Source: Chryseobacterium sp. Bi04
GTDB taxonomy: Bacteria > Bacteroidota > Bacteroidia > Flavobacteriales > Weeksellaceae
Assembly: GCF_918698085.1 (NCBI RefSeq)
Contig: NZ_CAKKLP010000001.1
Location: forward strand, 62,001-126,000
Reading direction: 5' to 3'
DNA: 64,000 nt
In this document: positions 53,333 through 63,173 of the stretch, piece by piece
Position numbering within the stretch: position 1 is the stretch's first letter
Layout of the letters: each line of letters starts with the position of its first letter
Translations under genes and position numbers: made by a program
Notes under the pieces: model-generated
Told to the model about the DNA's origin: nothing
Databases searched by the model: none
Seen by the model: the letters and a program-made list of their open reading frames with translations, nothing else

Positions 53333-55717
53333 ATGGTGGTGAGCGAGAACTGTTTTCATTGTGGTCAAGGTATAGAAAAAGAGAGAATTTTGTTTGATGA
53401 AAGGATTTTCTGTTGCAACGGATGTAAATCTGTTTACGAAATTCTGAATTCGAACAATTTAAGTAACTTTTACGAGCTTAATAAGGGTGCTGGAATTCGC
53501 CCGGGTGATGAAAACTCTACTCAGTTCGATTATCTGGACACCCCTGAAATTTTCGATAAGGTCACCGACTTCTCTGAAGGCAATACCAGCCTTGTAACAT
53601 TCAAAATCCCTGTCATCCACTGTTCTTCATGTATCTGGCTATTGGAAAGTCTGCATACCTTAAATAAGTACATTAAATATTCACAGGTTAATTTCACAAG
53701 AAAGACCTTACAAATCTCTTTTAACCATAAAGACTTACCTCTCAGCGAGCTCGCTAATTTTTTAACTAATCTGGGATATAAGCCGGTAATCAGCCTTGAA
53801 ACAGCCGAAAAAAATGTTGACCATCTCGACAAATCTCTTCTTGTAAAATTTGCCATCGCAGGTTTTGCATTTGGGAACGGAATGTTCCTGGCCTTTCCTG
53901 AATACGTAGGAGGGGAAGATTACTGGATGGAGCATTATAAAGGTCTTTTCAGAGTATTAATGTTTCTGCTGGCCTGCCCTGTTGTGTTTTATTCCGCTTC
54001 GGATTATTATAAATCAGCATGGTATGGTTTAAAAAACAAAATCGTCAATATTGATGTTCCTATTGTATTGGGAATATTTGTTCTTTTCGGAAGAAGTATT
54101 TATGAGGTAGCCACCAATTACGGCCCCGGATATTTCGATACCCTCTGTGGCCTTTTATTCTTTATGCTGATGGGAAAGCTTTTCCAAAAAAGGACCTACA
54201 GTGCCCTTTCCTACGACCGAGATTACAAATCTTTCTACCCTATTGCCGTAACCAAAGTTGATTTTGAAGGAAAACAGGAAAACATTCTGCTTTCTGAAGT
54301 AAAAGTAGGTGACAGAATATTGGTTAGAAACCAGGAAATCATTCCGGTAGATGCCATCCTGATCAATGGGGAAGGAAATATTGACAACAGCTTTATTACC
54401 GGAGAAAGTGAAAGCATCAGCAAACAGCCGGGAGATAAGATTTTTGCCGGAGGAAAACAAGTAGGATCATCTTTGGAGCTGGAAGTTATCAAAGATGTAG
54501 ACCAGAGTTACCTTACCCAGCTTTGGAATAAAGAAGCATTTAAAAAGCATGAAACAGGGCTTGACACCCTTACCAATAACATCAGTAAATATTTCACATT
54601 CATTATCTTAGGCATTGCGGTTATTTCCGGAATTTATTGGTCATTTATTGATTTATCGAAGATGTTTCAGGTTATTTCAGCTATTCTGATCATTGCCTGC
54701 CCTTGCGCTCTTGCATTGTCCGCGCCGTTCACTTTCGGTCACATTATGAGGATTTTAGGTAGAAATAAGTTCTATGTAAAAGATACATTAACAATTGAGA
54801 AAATTGCCAAACTGGATACGATTGTCTTTGACAAAACGGGAACCATTACCCATAGAAAAAAGTCAAATATCAAATATGACGGCTCTGAAATTGCTGAATT
54901 TGACTTGCTTAATATTAAAACATTATTAAAGAACTCCAACCACCCTCTCTCAAAATCACTGTATGAATTCATAGAAGTCAATGATGATTATTTCCCTGTA
55001 GAAAACTTCAGGGAGATTTCAGGAAAAGGATATGAAGCAAGCATAAGAGGAAATCTTTACAAAATAGGTTCAGCCCGTTATAACAACCAGGAACCAAAGA
55101 ATCTGGAAACCGCTGTTTTCATTAGTAAAAATGATCAGTTTTTAGGAAAGTTCATCTTCAAAAATGAATACCGTCCTAAGCTTAAAGATTTATTTAATAA
55201 ACTAACCCACTACAAAATATTTATCCTTAGTGGAGATAATTCTTCAGAAGAAACCCAACTGCAGGAACTTATTCCCAATTACAAAGGAATGGCCTTCAAT
55301 CAAAGCCCGGAGGATAAACTGAACTACATTAAGAATCTTCAGGATCAGCATATGAAAGTAGCCATGCTGGGAGACGGACTGAATGACGCGGGAGCCTTAA
55401 AACAAAGCAATGTGGGCATTGCCATTGCTGATGACACCAACAGTTTTACACCATCTTCTGATGTCATTATGAATGGTGAGAAAGTAGTCAGTCTTGACAA
55501 CTACCTGAACGTCTGTAAAGGCTCCATCACCATTGTGAAAATGACATTCATAATCAGTTTTCTATACAATATAGTTGGTTTAAGTTACGCAGTTACAGGA
55601 CATATGCATCCTCTATTTGCTGCAATCATCATGCCGGCGAGCTCCATAACTGTGGTTGCCTTCACTACACTTTCAACCTGGATTTTAAGTCGTAAATATT
55701 TTAAAAAACGTGTTTAA
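53333..55717 (+). CDS. ccoI: Copper-translocating P-type ATPase CcoI (FixI), cbb3 oxidase assembly
   Basis: 794 residues from the ATG at 53333 (MVVSENCFHCGQG); the longer frame overlaps the divergent promoter. An N-terminal Cys-rich metal-binding segment (CFHCGQGI, CCNGCKSVYEIL) is followed by a heavy-metal domain (IPVIHCSSCIWLLESL), eight membrane segments, the phosphorylation motif DKTGTIT, and the metal-path motif CPCALALSAP. TGESESISKQPGDKI and MLGDGLNDAGALKQSNVGIA complete the ATPase. It supplies copper to the CuB site of the cbb3 oxidase encoded next. Confidence 0.95.
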   Translation: MVVSENCFHCGQGIEKERILFDERIFCCNGCKSVYEILNSNNLSNFYELNKGAGIRPGDENSTQFDYLDTPEIFDKVTDFSEGNTSLVTFKIPVIHCSSCIWLLESLHTLNKYIKYSQVNFTRKTLQISFNHKDLPLSELANFLTNLGYKPVISLETAEKNVDHLDKSLLVKFAIAGFAFGNGMFLAFPEYVGGEDYWMEHYKGLFRVLMFLLACPVVFYSASDYYKSAWYGLKNKIVNIDVPIVLGIFVLFGRSIYEVATNYGPGYFDTLCGLLFFMLMGKLFQKRTYSALSYDRDYKSFYPIAVTKVDFEGKQENILLSEVKVGDRILVRNQEIIPVDAILINGEGNIDNSFITGESESISKQPGDKIFAGGKQVGSSLELEVIKDVDQSYLTQLWNKEAFKKHETGLDTLTNNISKYFTFIILGIAVISGIYWSFIDLSKMFQVISAILIIACPCALALSAPFTFGHIMRILGRNKFYVKDTLTIEKIAKLDTIVFDKTGTITHRKKSNIKYDGSEIAEFDLLNIKTLLKNSNHPLSKSLYEFIEVNDDYFPVENFREISGKGYEASIRGNLYKIGSARYNNQEPKNLETAVFISKNDQFLGKFIFKNEYRPKLKDLFNKLTHYKIFILSGDNSSEETQLQELIPNYKGMAFNQSPEDKLNYIKNLQDQHMKVAMLGDGLNDAGALKQSNVGIAIADDTNSFTPSSDVIMNGEKVVSLDNYLNVCKGSITIVKMTFIISFLYNIVGLSYAVTGHMHPLFAAIIMPASSITVVAFTTLSTWILSRKYFKKRV

Positions 55718-55764
55718 AAGCCCTTATTTAGACTGATTTTAAATTAGCTGAAATCGGCATTTCG

Positions 55765-55795
55765 TGATGAATGTCATTATTTTTCACTAAATTTG
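55765..55795 (+). promoter_or_regulatory. Candidate ccoS/ccoNO promoter with Crp/Fnr-like palindrome
   Basis: TGA-tgaatg-TCA (55765-55776) is followed 11 bases later by a -7 box TAAATTTG (55788-55795). There is no -33 TTG, so an activator bound at the palindrome could take its place. A second -7-like box TAATTTTG lies at 55812-55819, right before the ccoS ATG. The palindrome shares the TGA-N6-TCA form with the one upstream of the Crp/Fnr gene. Confidence 0.4.
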
Positions 55796-55826
55796 AACCC
55801 CGAAAATAGGTTAATTTTGTTGTCCA

Positions 55827-56039
55827 ATGGATATTCTATATTTAATGATCGTTTGCAGTGTTTCCTTAGCTGCGATTTTCTTGGTCGTATTTATAGTGTA
55901 TGCCCGAAAAGGACAGTTTGAAGATGATGAATCTCCAGCTGTCAGAATCCTTTTTGATGATGAAAGAATCGAAGAAAAAGATGAAACCGGCGACAAGAAT
56001 AAAGACGAAAAAGAAATAGGAGAAAATAATAAAAATTGA
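55827..56039 (+). CDS. ccoS: cbb3-type oxidase assembly protein CcoS
   Basis: 70 residues. A single membrane helix (residues 4-27) is followed by the CcoS signature ARKGQFEDDESPAVRILFDD, and an acidic, Lys/Asp/Glu-rich tail. CcoS is needed for cofactor insertion into the cbb3 oxidase. It lies between ccoI and ccoNO, as in other Bacteroidota. Confidence 0.93.
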   Translation: MDILYLMIVCSVSLAAIFLVVFIVYARKGQFEDDESPAVRILFDDERIEEKDETGDKNKDEKEIGENNKN

Positions 56040-56060
56040 GAAAAATAGTGAATAGTTGAT

Positions 56061-58322
56061 ATGGAAACACAAAAGTTTAGTTATGACAATAGTATTGTCC
56101 GTGCGTTCCTCTATGCGACCATCATCTTTGGTTTTATAGGGTTTACGTTTGGGCTTACGGCGGCATTAATGCTTTTCTACCCGGAATTACCTGAATTCTT
56201 ATTCGGTACAGATGATACAACCATTAATAGTTTATCATCCGGTAATATCCAAGGGCTAATAAACACTCATGGGGCGTTTGGTTTTGGTAGAATCAGGATG
56301 TTGCACACCAATACCGTAATCTTCGCGTTCGTGTGTAATATTGTTTATGTTGGAGTATATTACTCTACGCAAAGATTATTAAAAACAAGAATGTACAGTG
56401 ATACATTATCATGGTTACATTTCTGGACTTGGCAGTTTATGATCGTTGCTACGTTCATCACCTTCTTTATGGGGATCAATACTTCTAAAGAATATGCTGA
56501 ACATGAGTGGCCGATCGACATATTGATTGCTTTCTCATGGATCATTTTCGGGGTTAATATGATTCTTACTATTTCGAAAAGAAGAGTAAGACACTTGTAT
56601 GTAGCAATTTGGTTCTATTTGGGTACCTGGGTTGCAGTAGCGATGCTTCATATTTTCAACAACCTTGAAGTTCCGTTATCATTCACTGGCTGGAAGTCTT
56701 ATTCTGCTTATGCAGGAGCAAAGGATGCCATCGTACAATGGTGGTATGGTCACAATGCAGTAGCATTCGTATTGACTACTCCAGTATTAGGTTTAATGTA
56801 TTATTTCTTACCAAAAGCAGCAGACAGACCGGTTTTCTCATATAAACTGTCTATTATTCACTTCTGGTCATTAATTTTCGTATATATCTGGGCTGGTCCT
56901 CACCACCTTCAGTATACAGCTCTTCCGGCATGGGCGCAGGCAGTAGGAACAGGTTTCTCTATTATGCTTATTGCACCGTCTTGGGGAGGGATGTTAAATG
57001 GTCTTCTTACCTTAAGGGGAGCCTGGGATAAAGTAAGAGAAAATCCTATCCTTAAGTTCTTCGTAGTAGCTGTTACCTGTTATGGTATGGCCACGTTTGA
57101 AGGACCGCTTTTAGCAACTAAAAATATCAACAAAATTGGTCACTTTACAGACTGGGTTATCGGTCACGTACACTTAGGAGCTCTTGGATGGAATGGTTTC
57201 ATGGCATTCGGGGTTATCTATTACCTGGTCCCTATTATGTGGAGAACAAAAATTTGGTCTGTAAAATTAGCTAACTGGCATTTCTGGTTAGGGACATTAG
57301 GAATCATTTTCTATGCAGTACCAATGTATATTTCTGGTTTCACACAAGGATTAATGTGGAAACAGTTCAACCCGGACGGAACCTTATTATGGAAAAACTG
57401 GTTGGATACTGTAACGGCTATCATTCCTTACTTTAAAATGAGATTCTTAGGAGGTCTATTCTATATTTCAGGAGCTATCCTGATGATCGTAAACGTAATT
57501 GCTACGGTAAGAAAAGGATCATTCCAGAAAGAAGTACCAGCAGAAGCACCAGCTTTAGCAAATATTGGTAACAAACGTAAAGAAGGAGAAGGATTCCACC
57601 TTTGGTTGGAAAGAATGCCATTGTTGTTAACCGTATTATCACTGTGTACCATTTCAATAGGAAGTATGGTGGAGATTATCCCTACCCTATCTCTTAAGAA
57701 AAGTGTTCCTACTATATCAGCAGTAAAACCTTATTCTCCACTTGAATTGGAAGGTAGAGACATTTATATCCGTGAAGGATGTAATGCATGTCACTCTCAG
57801 ATGATCAGACCGTTCAGAGATGAGATTACAAGATTCAACGGTAAAAACGGACAGTACTCTAAAGCAGGGGAATTCATCTATGACAGACCATTCTTATGGG
57901 GGTCTAAGAGAACCGGACCGGATTTACATAGAGAAGGAGGTAAAAACCCAAGTTCTTGGCACTACAAACACATGTATAACCCAAGATCTACATCCGCAGG
58001 TTCTATTATGCCACGTTACCCTTGGTTGATCGCTACTAACCTAGACAGATCTAAAATGGTAGACAAAATGAAGCTGATGAAGAATACATTCGATGTACCT
58101 TATACAAAGGCTCAAATTGATTCTGCAGACCAGTGGGCGAATAACCAATCGGCAAAAATTGTAAAAGATATCTTCTCGGAAGCAAATGACTTGAAGGAGG
58201 CATACGCTAAGAGACCTCAGGGAGAATTAGAGAAAAAAGAAATTGTAGCTCTTATTTCTTACCTACAGAGATTAGGAACTGATATCAAAACAACAGAAAT
58301 CAAAACAGCAAGTAATAACTAA
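56061..58322 (+). CDS. ccoNO: Fused cbb3 oxidase subunits I and II (CcoN-CcoO)
   Basis: 753 residues. The N-terminal 500 are CcoN, the catalytic twelve-helix subunit: RIRMLHTNTVIF (low-spin heme b), WWYGHNAVAF and AGPHHLQYTALPAW (CuB His ligands), HFTDWVIGHVHLGALGWNG (heme b3 ligands). The C-terminal 170 are CcoO, with one membrane helix near residue 517 and a heme c site CNACHSQMIRPF. The two are separate genes in proteobacteria and fused here without a stop. It reduces oxygen with high affinity and pumps protons in the inner membrane. Second gene after ccoS, 21 bases downstream. Confidence 0.97.
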   Translation: METQKFSYDNSIVRAFLYATIIFGFIGFTFGLTAALMLFYPELPEFLFGTDDTTINSLSSGNIQGLINTHGAFGFGRIRMLHTNTVIFAFVCNIVYVGVYYSTQRLLKTRMYSDTLSWLHFWTWQFMIVATFITFFMGINTSKEYAEHEWPIDILIAFSWIIFGVNMILTISKRRVRHLYVAIWFYLGTWVAVAMLHIFNNLEVPLSFTGWKSYSAYAGAKDAIVQWWYGHNAVAFVLTTPVLGLMYYFLPKAADRPVFSYKLSIIHFWSLIFVYIWAGPHHLQYTALPAWAQAVGTGFSIMLIAPSWGGMLNGLLTLRGAWDKVRENPILKFFVVAVTCYGMATFEGPLLATKNINKIGHFTDWVIGHVHLGALGWNGFMAFGVIYYLVPIMWRTKIWSVKLANWHFWLGTLGIIFYAVPMYISGFTQGLMWKQFNPDGTLLWKNWLDTVTAIIPYFKMRFLGGLFYISGAILMIVNVIATVRKGSFQKEVPAEAPALANIGNKRKEGEGFHLWLERMPLLLTVLSLCTISIGSMVEIIPTLSLKKSVPTISAVKPYSPLELEGRDIYIREGCNACHSQMIRPFRDEITRFNGKNGQYSKAGEFIYDRPFLWGSKRTGPDLHREGGKNPSSWHYKHMYNPRSTSAGSIMPRYPWLIATNLDRSKMVDKMKLMKNTFDVPYTKAQIDSADQWANNQSAKIVKDIFSEANDLKEAYAKRPQGELEKKEIVALISYLQRLGTDIKTTEIKTASNN

Positions 58323-58337
58323 CATTAAAATGTTCAT

Positions 58338-58538
58338 ATGATTCCTCAGAACTTTAAAGATATATTATCCAATACAGAAAATGCTGGTTTCTACCAGACC
58401 CTGGCTCTAATTTTCTTTATGCTGTTCTTCGTTGCTTTGATAATCTATGTTTTTAGCAAGCCTAAAAAGTATTACAAAGAAGAAGAAGAGGCACCACTTG
58501 GGGATGATGAAGATGACGATTTTAATTTAAAAAATTAA
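58338..58538 (+). CDS. ccoQ: Small cbb3 oxidase subunit CcoQ-like
   Basis: 66 residues with one membrane helix (residues 19-41, LALIFFMLFFVALIIYVF), then SKPKKYYKEEEEAPLGDDEDDDF, the acidic tail typical of CcoQ/FixQ. Position between ccoNO and ccoP supports the call. It stabilises the oxidase complex. Confidence 0.8.
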   Translation: MIPQNFKDILSNTENAGFYQTLALIFFMLFFVALIIYVFSKPKKYYKEEEEAPLGDDEDDDFNLKN

Positions 58539-58548
58539 ACTATTTTTT

Positions 58549-59430
58549 ATGAAACAAAGAACACCTGTTGTCGTAAACATCTTGATAATAATTGGACTTT
58601 TAATAGTTTTTTATTATTTATTTGTACAGAGCTACGCATTCCTGGCTTCACCTTATTTCTGGGGAACAGTAGTGATCGCTGGTATCTTGGCATACATCCA
58701 TAGTTCGATTGGAGATTTGATTGAGAACAACAAATTCAAAAAACTATCTCCTGAAGAAAAAGCAGCTTATTTAGCTGAAAAGAAAGTTCCTTTCTTAAGA
58801 AGAATGTATGATGCAGCATTCAAAAAGCAATCTGAAACTGAAGAAAAGGATATCCTTATCGACCACGGTTTCGACGGAATTATGGAATTGGATAACCAAT
58901 TACCGAAATGGTGGGTAGGTTTATTCTATTTTGGGACTGCTTTTTGTATTGTATATATTGCCGCTTATTCATTTACAGATTTCGCTCACCCGTTAAGCGA
59001 ATATGAAAAAGAATACAAAGAGCAATTGGCAAGTATTGAAGAATATCAAAAAACTCAGCCTCCTGTAACAATTGAAACAGCTAAATATTCAGCTGATAAT
59101 ATCGCAGAAGGTAAAGAATTATTCAAAACAAACTGTGCATCTTGTCATAAAGAAGACGGTAGTGGAGGTATCGGGCCAAACCTTACTGATAACTATTGGA
59201 TCAACCAACCGGAGAAGACTTTATTCAAGAATGTTTTCCATATGGACTGGAATGGTTCTCCTACTAACCCGGCGATGAGAGCCTTTGGTAAAAACGGAGA
59301 AGTTTCAGGTGCCGAAATTGAGAAGATTGCAGCGTATGTATATCACATCAACCAAGAGCAACCACCGGTGACTCAGGCTCAGGGAGGAGCAGCTCCTCAA
59401 GGAACTGAAGCACATTGGGAAAAAGAATAA
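58549..59430 (+). CDS. ccoP: cbb3 oxidase subunit III (CcoP), single-heme form
   Basis: 293 residues. Two N-terminal membrane helices (residues 8-28 and 35-50), a CcoP N-terminal domain with QLPKWWVGLFYFGTAFCIVYIAAYS (a further helix), then a cytochrome c domain with one CxxCH (NCASCHKEDGSGGIGPNLTD near residue 200) and AMRAFGKNGEVSGAEIEKIAAYVYHI. Proteobacterial CcoP carries two heme c sites; only one is visible here. It passes electrons towards CcoO/CcoN. Confidence 0.93.
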   Translation: MKQRTPVVVNILIIIGLLIVFYYLFVQSYAFLASPYFWGTVVIAGILAYIHSSIGDLIENNKFKKLSPEEKAAYLAEKKVPFLRRMYDAAFKKQSETEEKDILIDHGFDGIMELDNQLPKWWVGLFYFGTAFCIVYIAAYSFTDFAHPLSEYEKEYKEQLASIEEYQKTQPPVTIETAKYSADNIAEGKELFKTNCASCHKEDGSGGIGPNLTDNYWINQPEKTLFKNVFHMDWNGSPTNPAMRAFGKNGEVSGAEIEKIAAYVYHINQEQPPVTQAQGGAAPQGTEAHWEKE

Positions 59431-59452
59431 TTTAAGAAATTAGAAACATATG

Positions 59453-59512
59453 AAAAAAACATAATTTGTTATTAACTAAAAAATAGTAACGAATTATGTT
59501 TTTTCTTTTTTA
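59453..59512 (+). terminator. Attenuating hairpin between ccoP and ccoG
   Basis: GAAAAAACATAATTTGTTA and TAACGAATTATGTTTTTTC form a long stem with one mismatch, then CTTTTTT. It would end most transcripts after ccoP; ccoG follows 18 bases later. Confidence 0.75.
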
Positions 59513-59529
59513 AATAAACCTAGTACAAT

Positions 59530-60984
59530 ATGTCAGACATAGAAGAAATAGAAGCAAGAGGCGGACAGGGGCAAGTTCTGGACCCTGAAACTTACAGAGA
59601 TTCTATTGGGACAATGGAGCAATCCGGAAAAAGAAGATGGGTGTTCCCAAGAAAACCAAAAGGGAAATACACCAACTACAGAAACCTTGTAAGCTACGCT
59701 TTACTCATTATTTATTTTTCACTGCCATTTATCAAGATCAATGGCAACCCATTGTTGTTATTTAATGTTATAGACAGAGAATTTTTCATCTTTGGCCAGC
59801 CCTTCTATCCACAGGACTTTTTTATTCTTACTTTAGGTGCCATCGCATCTTTAATCTTTATTATTGTTTTTACGATTGCATTCGGAAGAATTTTCTGCGG
59901 GTGGATATGCCCTCAGACAATTTTTATGGAATCGATCTTCCGTAAAATAGAATATCTGATTGAAGGTGACCGAAACAGGCAGATGAAGCTGGACAGACAG
60001 GAGTGGAATAGTGAGAAAATCTGGAAAAGAAGCTTAAAATGGTCTGTTTATATTATTATATCACTTATTATCACTCACTTTATGTTTATGTATATTGTGG
60101 GTTATGAGGAAGTATTTAAAATTGTCTCTGAAGGGCCATTTGCCCATCCTACCAATTTTATTGTAATGATTCTCCTTACTGCAGCCTTTTATTTTGTATT
60201 TGCATGGTTCAGAGAACAGGTATGTACGCTGGTTTGTCCTTATGGCAGACTTCAGGGTGTATTGATTGATAAAGACACGATCAACGTTTTCTACGATTTT
60301 AAAAGAGGAGAAAACAGGTCAAAATGGAGAAAAGGGGAAGACAGAAAAGCGGCAGGCAAAGGAGATTGTATAGACTGTCACCAGTGTGTAGTGGTATGTC
60401 CTACCGGAATTGATATCCGGGACGGACAGCAGCTGGAATGTATCAACTGTACAGCATGTATTGATGCCTGTGATGAAGTAATGGAAAAAGTAGGCCTTCC
60501 GAAAGGCCTGATAAGATATGCTTCTGAAAATGAAATTGAGCAGGAAACAAAGTTCAAGTTTACCGGAAGAATGAAAGGGTTTTCCATATTCTTATTCCTT
60601 TTGGTAGGATTCCTGGGCTATCTTCTTTACAGCCGCGGTGAAATGGAAGCAAAATTCATTAAACCTGCAGGCAGTACATTCTTTGTAAGGGATGGAAAAA
60701 TTACCAATACTTATAATTATACTTTCCTTAATAAAACAAACGATAAGAAAATTGTAACCATAAAAGTCATCAATCCTGCCCATGGGGAGATTATTTATAG
60801 TGGATCAAGCAAAATACAGGTAGACCGGGATAAAATTTCTAAGGGAACAGTTAATATCAGCTTCCCTGAAGATGAAATGAAGCTATCTAAGCAGAATATT
60901 ACCATTGGTGTTTATGATATGAAGGGCAAGCTTATTGATTCCTATCAGACCTATTTTGAAGGACCTTTCAAACTACAATTTTAA
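59530..60984 (+). CDS. ccoG: Cytochrome c oxidase accessory protein CcoG (FixG/RdxA)
   Basis: 484 residues, with about five membrane segments. Motifs: CGWICPQTIFMESIFRKIEYL, VCTLVCPYGRLQGVLID, and two 4Fe-4S clusters in CIDCHQCVVVCPTGIDI and CINCTACIDACDEVM. The C-terminal 130 residues form a periplasmic Ig-like domain. It acts in copper reduction or cbb3 assembly in the inner membrane. Confidence 0.95.
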   Translation: MSDIEEIEARGGQGQVLDPETYRDSIGTMEQSGKRRWVFPRKPKGKYTNYRNLVSYALLIIYFSLPFIKINGNPLLLFNVIDREFFIFGQPFYPQDFFILTLGAIASLIFIIVFTIAFGRIFCGWICPQTIFMESIFRKIEYLIEGDRNRQMKLDRQEWNSEKIWKRSLKWSVYIIISLIITHFMFMYIVGYEEVFKIVSEGPFAHPTNFIVMILLTAAFYFVFAWFREQVCTLVCPYGRLQGVLIDKDTINVFYDFKRGENRSKWRKGEDRKAAGKGDCIDCHQCVVVCPTGIDIRDGQQLECINCTACIDACDEVMEKVGLPKGLIRYASENEIEQETKFKFTGRMKGFSIFLFLLVGFLGYLLYSRGEMEAKFIKPAGSTFFVRDGKITNTYNYTFLNKTNDKKIVTIKVINPAHGEIIYSGSSKIQVDRDKISKGTVNISFPEDEMKLSKQNITIGVYDMKGKLIDSYQTYFEGPFKLQF

Positions 60985-61071
60985 TTTTCAGGAAACCTCA
61001 GGGATTCAAAAGAATATTAATCAAGGGGGATTTAAGTATCATAAAAGACAAATAAAAAAAATACGGAAAAA

Positions 61072-61524
61072 ATGAAGAACTTTAGTTGGGGACATGGTGT
61101 TGTAATCGCATTATTTGCATTCATCGTTTTTATATTATCCATGTTGTTTCTTTTCCCGAACGGGCAGAAGAATTCTGAAATGGTTACTGATAATTATTAT
61201 GAAGAGGAGCTACAATACCAGGATGTAATTGATGCTAAGAAAAAGGCTGACAATCTGCAGGAAAAACCTGTATACAGCCAGGATGCCAATGGAATAAAAA
61301 TCACTTTTCCAAAAGATTATAACAATTCTAATACAACGGCAAAATTTGTTTTAAACAGAACCGACGATCAGAATTTAGATATCAAAAAATCTGTGCAGCT
61401 TGATGCTGACCACAGTTTCGTAATACCTGCACAGGTATTGAAAATGGGTAATTATACCTTAAGACTGAGCTGGACAAAAGATAAAACAGACTACAGAATG
61501 GATTATGATGTAATATGGAAATAG
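61072..61524 (+). CDS. ccoH: FixH/CcoH-like cbb3 assembly protein
   Basis: 150 residues with one membrane helix (residues 8-30, GVVIALFAFIVFILSMLFLF). The remaining periplasmic part is beta-rich (ITFPKDYNNSNTTAKFVLN, LRLSWTKDKTDYRMDYDVIWK). Family members help assemble the cbb3 oxidase. Its stop overlaps the next start by 10 bases, so the two genes are coupled. Confidence 0.88.
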   Translation: MKNFSWGHGVVIALFAFIVFILSMLFLFPNGQKNSEMVTDNYYEEELQYQDVIDAKKKADNLQEKPVYSQDANGIKITFPKDYNNSNTTAKFVLNRTDDQNLDIKKSVQLDADHSFVIPAQVLKMGNYTLRLSWTKDKTDYRMDYDVIWK

Positions 61525-62240
61525 GACTTATCATATCAGCTATTGCTTTAGGCTTTGCTTCCGGTTTTCACTGTATCGGAATGTGTGGCCCTATTGCTTT
61601 ATCCATGGGACTCACAAAAAAGCAGGCGGCTAATTTCTATCTTCAAAATCTCACCTACCAATTCGGAAGGATATTTACCTATTCTTTATTAGGAGCTCTT
61701 CTGGGGATTATTGGACAGGGTTTTGAGATGGCAGGATTTCAGAAATACCTGACGATTACCGCAGGGGTTCTGTTGATTATTATGGCTGTATTCTCTTTTG
61801 GGGGAAAAGATTTTGCTTCAAAAATCCCTTTCTTCTCCAGGTTTTTATATTCTGTAAAGTCAAATTTAGGAAGGCTGCTTCAAAAGGCAGATTACCGTTC
61901 CAGATTTACAACAGGTATTCTTAATGGTTTTCTACCATGCGGAATGGTTTATATGGCTTTAACGGCCAGCCTGGCAGGCGGAGGAATATGGCAGGGAGCC
62001 GCGTACATGGCTTTATTTGGTTTAGGAACCCTACCGTTCATGTTTGCTATTGTTTTAGCCGGAAATCTCATGAATCAAGCCTTTAGAATAAAAGTTTTAA
62101 AAGCTGTTCCCGTGATCATGATTATCCTGGGAGGATTATTCATTCTGAGAGGCCTGGAACTGGGAATACCTTACGTTTCCCCTAAAGCAGAAGCCATGAC
62201 CATATCCAAAGATCCCAATGGAGCCGTAAACTGCCATTAA
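61515..62240 (+). CDS. Sulfite exporter TauE/SafE family (DsbD_2-like) membrane protein
   Basis: 241 residues, six membrane segments. It carries FASGFHCIGMCGPIALSMG, with a Cys pair in the first helix, and GFLPCGMVYMALTASLAGGG with a Cys in the fourth. This matches the cbb3-linked SafE/CcoH2-type proteins thought to move copper or reducing equivalents during oxidase assembly. The role here is inferred from position at the end of the cco cluster and overlap with ccoH. Confidence 0.85.
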   Translation: MEIGLIISAIALGFASGFHCIGMCGPIALSMGLTKKQAANFYLQNLTYQFGRIFTYSLLGALLGIIGQGFEMAGFQKYLTITAGVLLIIMAVFSFGGKDFASKIPFFSRFLYSVKSNLGRLLQKADYRSRFTTGILNGFLPCGMVYMALTASLAGGGIWQGAAYMALFGLGTLPFMFAIVLAGNLMNQAFRIKVLKAVPVIMIILGGLFILRGLELGIPYVSPKAEAMTISKDPNGAVNCH

Positions 62241-62355
62241 GAAGAAAAAGAATAAAATAACTCGATGTTAATTCAAGACATTGATAATCCAATAAAGTTT
62301 TCAAAGAACCAAAAATTCAGCATACATAAAAGGTTAATTTTTTTTTTCATGTGCA

Positions 62356-62964
62356 TTAATTAAGAGGTTCAATATAACCATCCCATAGAGAATGATTAAT
62401 ATCAAAGAACATAGTGTTAATTTCTCTGTTAAACCATTTATAGTCCGGATCTTTAGAATAGCCAGGATTATTGACTGCTACAAACCGAATAACTCCTCCT
62501 TTTACAGTTTTGTATAAGTCATAGACCTGAAATTTATCAAAATTGTATCGGGAAAAAAATTGATTTTCATCTTCTTTATGTTTAACCGTAGTATACAATT
62601 TTTTTACGTCTTCAATGTTCATGTCTTTATAAAAAAAACCTAAAATATTTGAAAACGTAGGCTGGTTGTTATACATAAACAGAAATTGTTCACCATTCTT
62701 TTTAGGAACCTTGTAATGCAGTAGTTTGTGCATTTCAGAATTTTTAAAAAAAATATACTGTTTATCTATTTTTTTAAACCGATAATCTCCATAGGTATAG
62801 AATGGTATATTTTGTTTTCCGTTATCAAAGGTTAAAACAAATTTATCATACTTATCCGGGTGGTCGGTTTCTACCTTTTGCTGTCCATTAAAATAATAAT
62901 AATTTTTACAGCTTATAAATGAAAGCAGGACTATTACTGCTATTATTTTAACTAAACCATTCAC
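62356..62964 (-). CDS. Lipoprotein of unknown function
   Basis: 202 residues. Lipobox Cys19 in VLLSFISCKNYYYF. The mature part is Tyr/Phe/Lys rich, with no recognised domain (RFKKIDKQYIFFKNSEMHK, EQFLFMYNNQPTFSNIL). It is oriented against the cco cluster. Function unknown. It is possibly a recent local gene, as base composition looks even more AT-rich than its neighbours, but this was not computed. Confidence 0.75.
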   Translation of the reverse strand: MNGLVKIIAVIVLLSFISCKNYYYFNGQQKVETDHPDKYDKFVLTFDNGKQNIPFYTYGDYRFKKIDKQYIFFKNSEMHKLLHYKVPKKNGEQFLFMYNNQPTFSNILGFFYKDMNIEDVKKLYTTVKHKEDENQFFSRYNFDKFQVYDLYKTVKGGVIRFVAVNNPGYSKDPDYKWFNREINTMFFDINHSLWDGYIEPLN

Positions 62965-63173
62965 TTCTACTTGTTTCTCACGAATATAGAAAAATATAAC
63001 TCCCTATAAAAGGAATAATAATTATTTATTATGTTGATACCCTTTTTTAGAAAACTAATAAAAATTAAAAAAACAGAAAATCCGTAACAAACAAAAGAAG
63101 GTGCATCACAACTAGACGATGGGTAATCGTTTAAACGAAAACCCTTCTCATAAAGGAGTACAGGAAAATTCCA

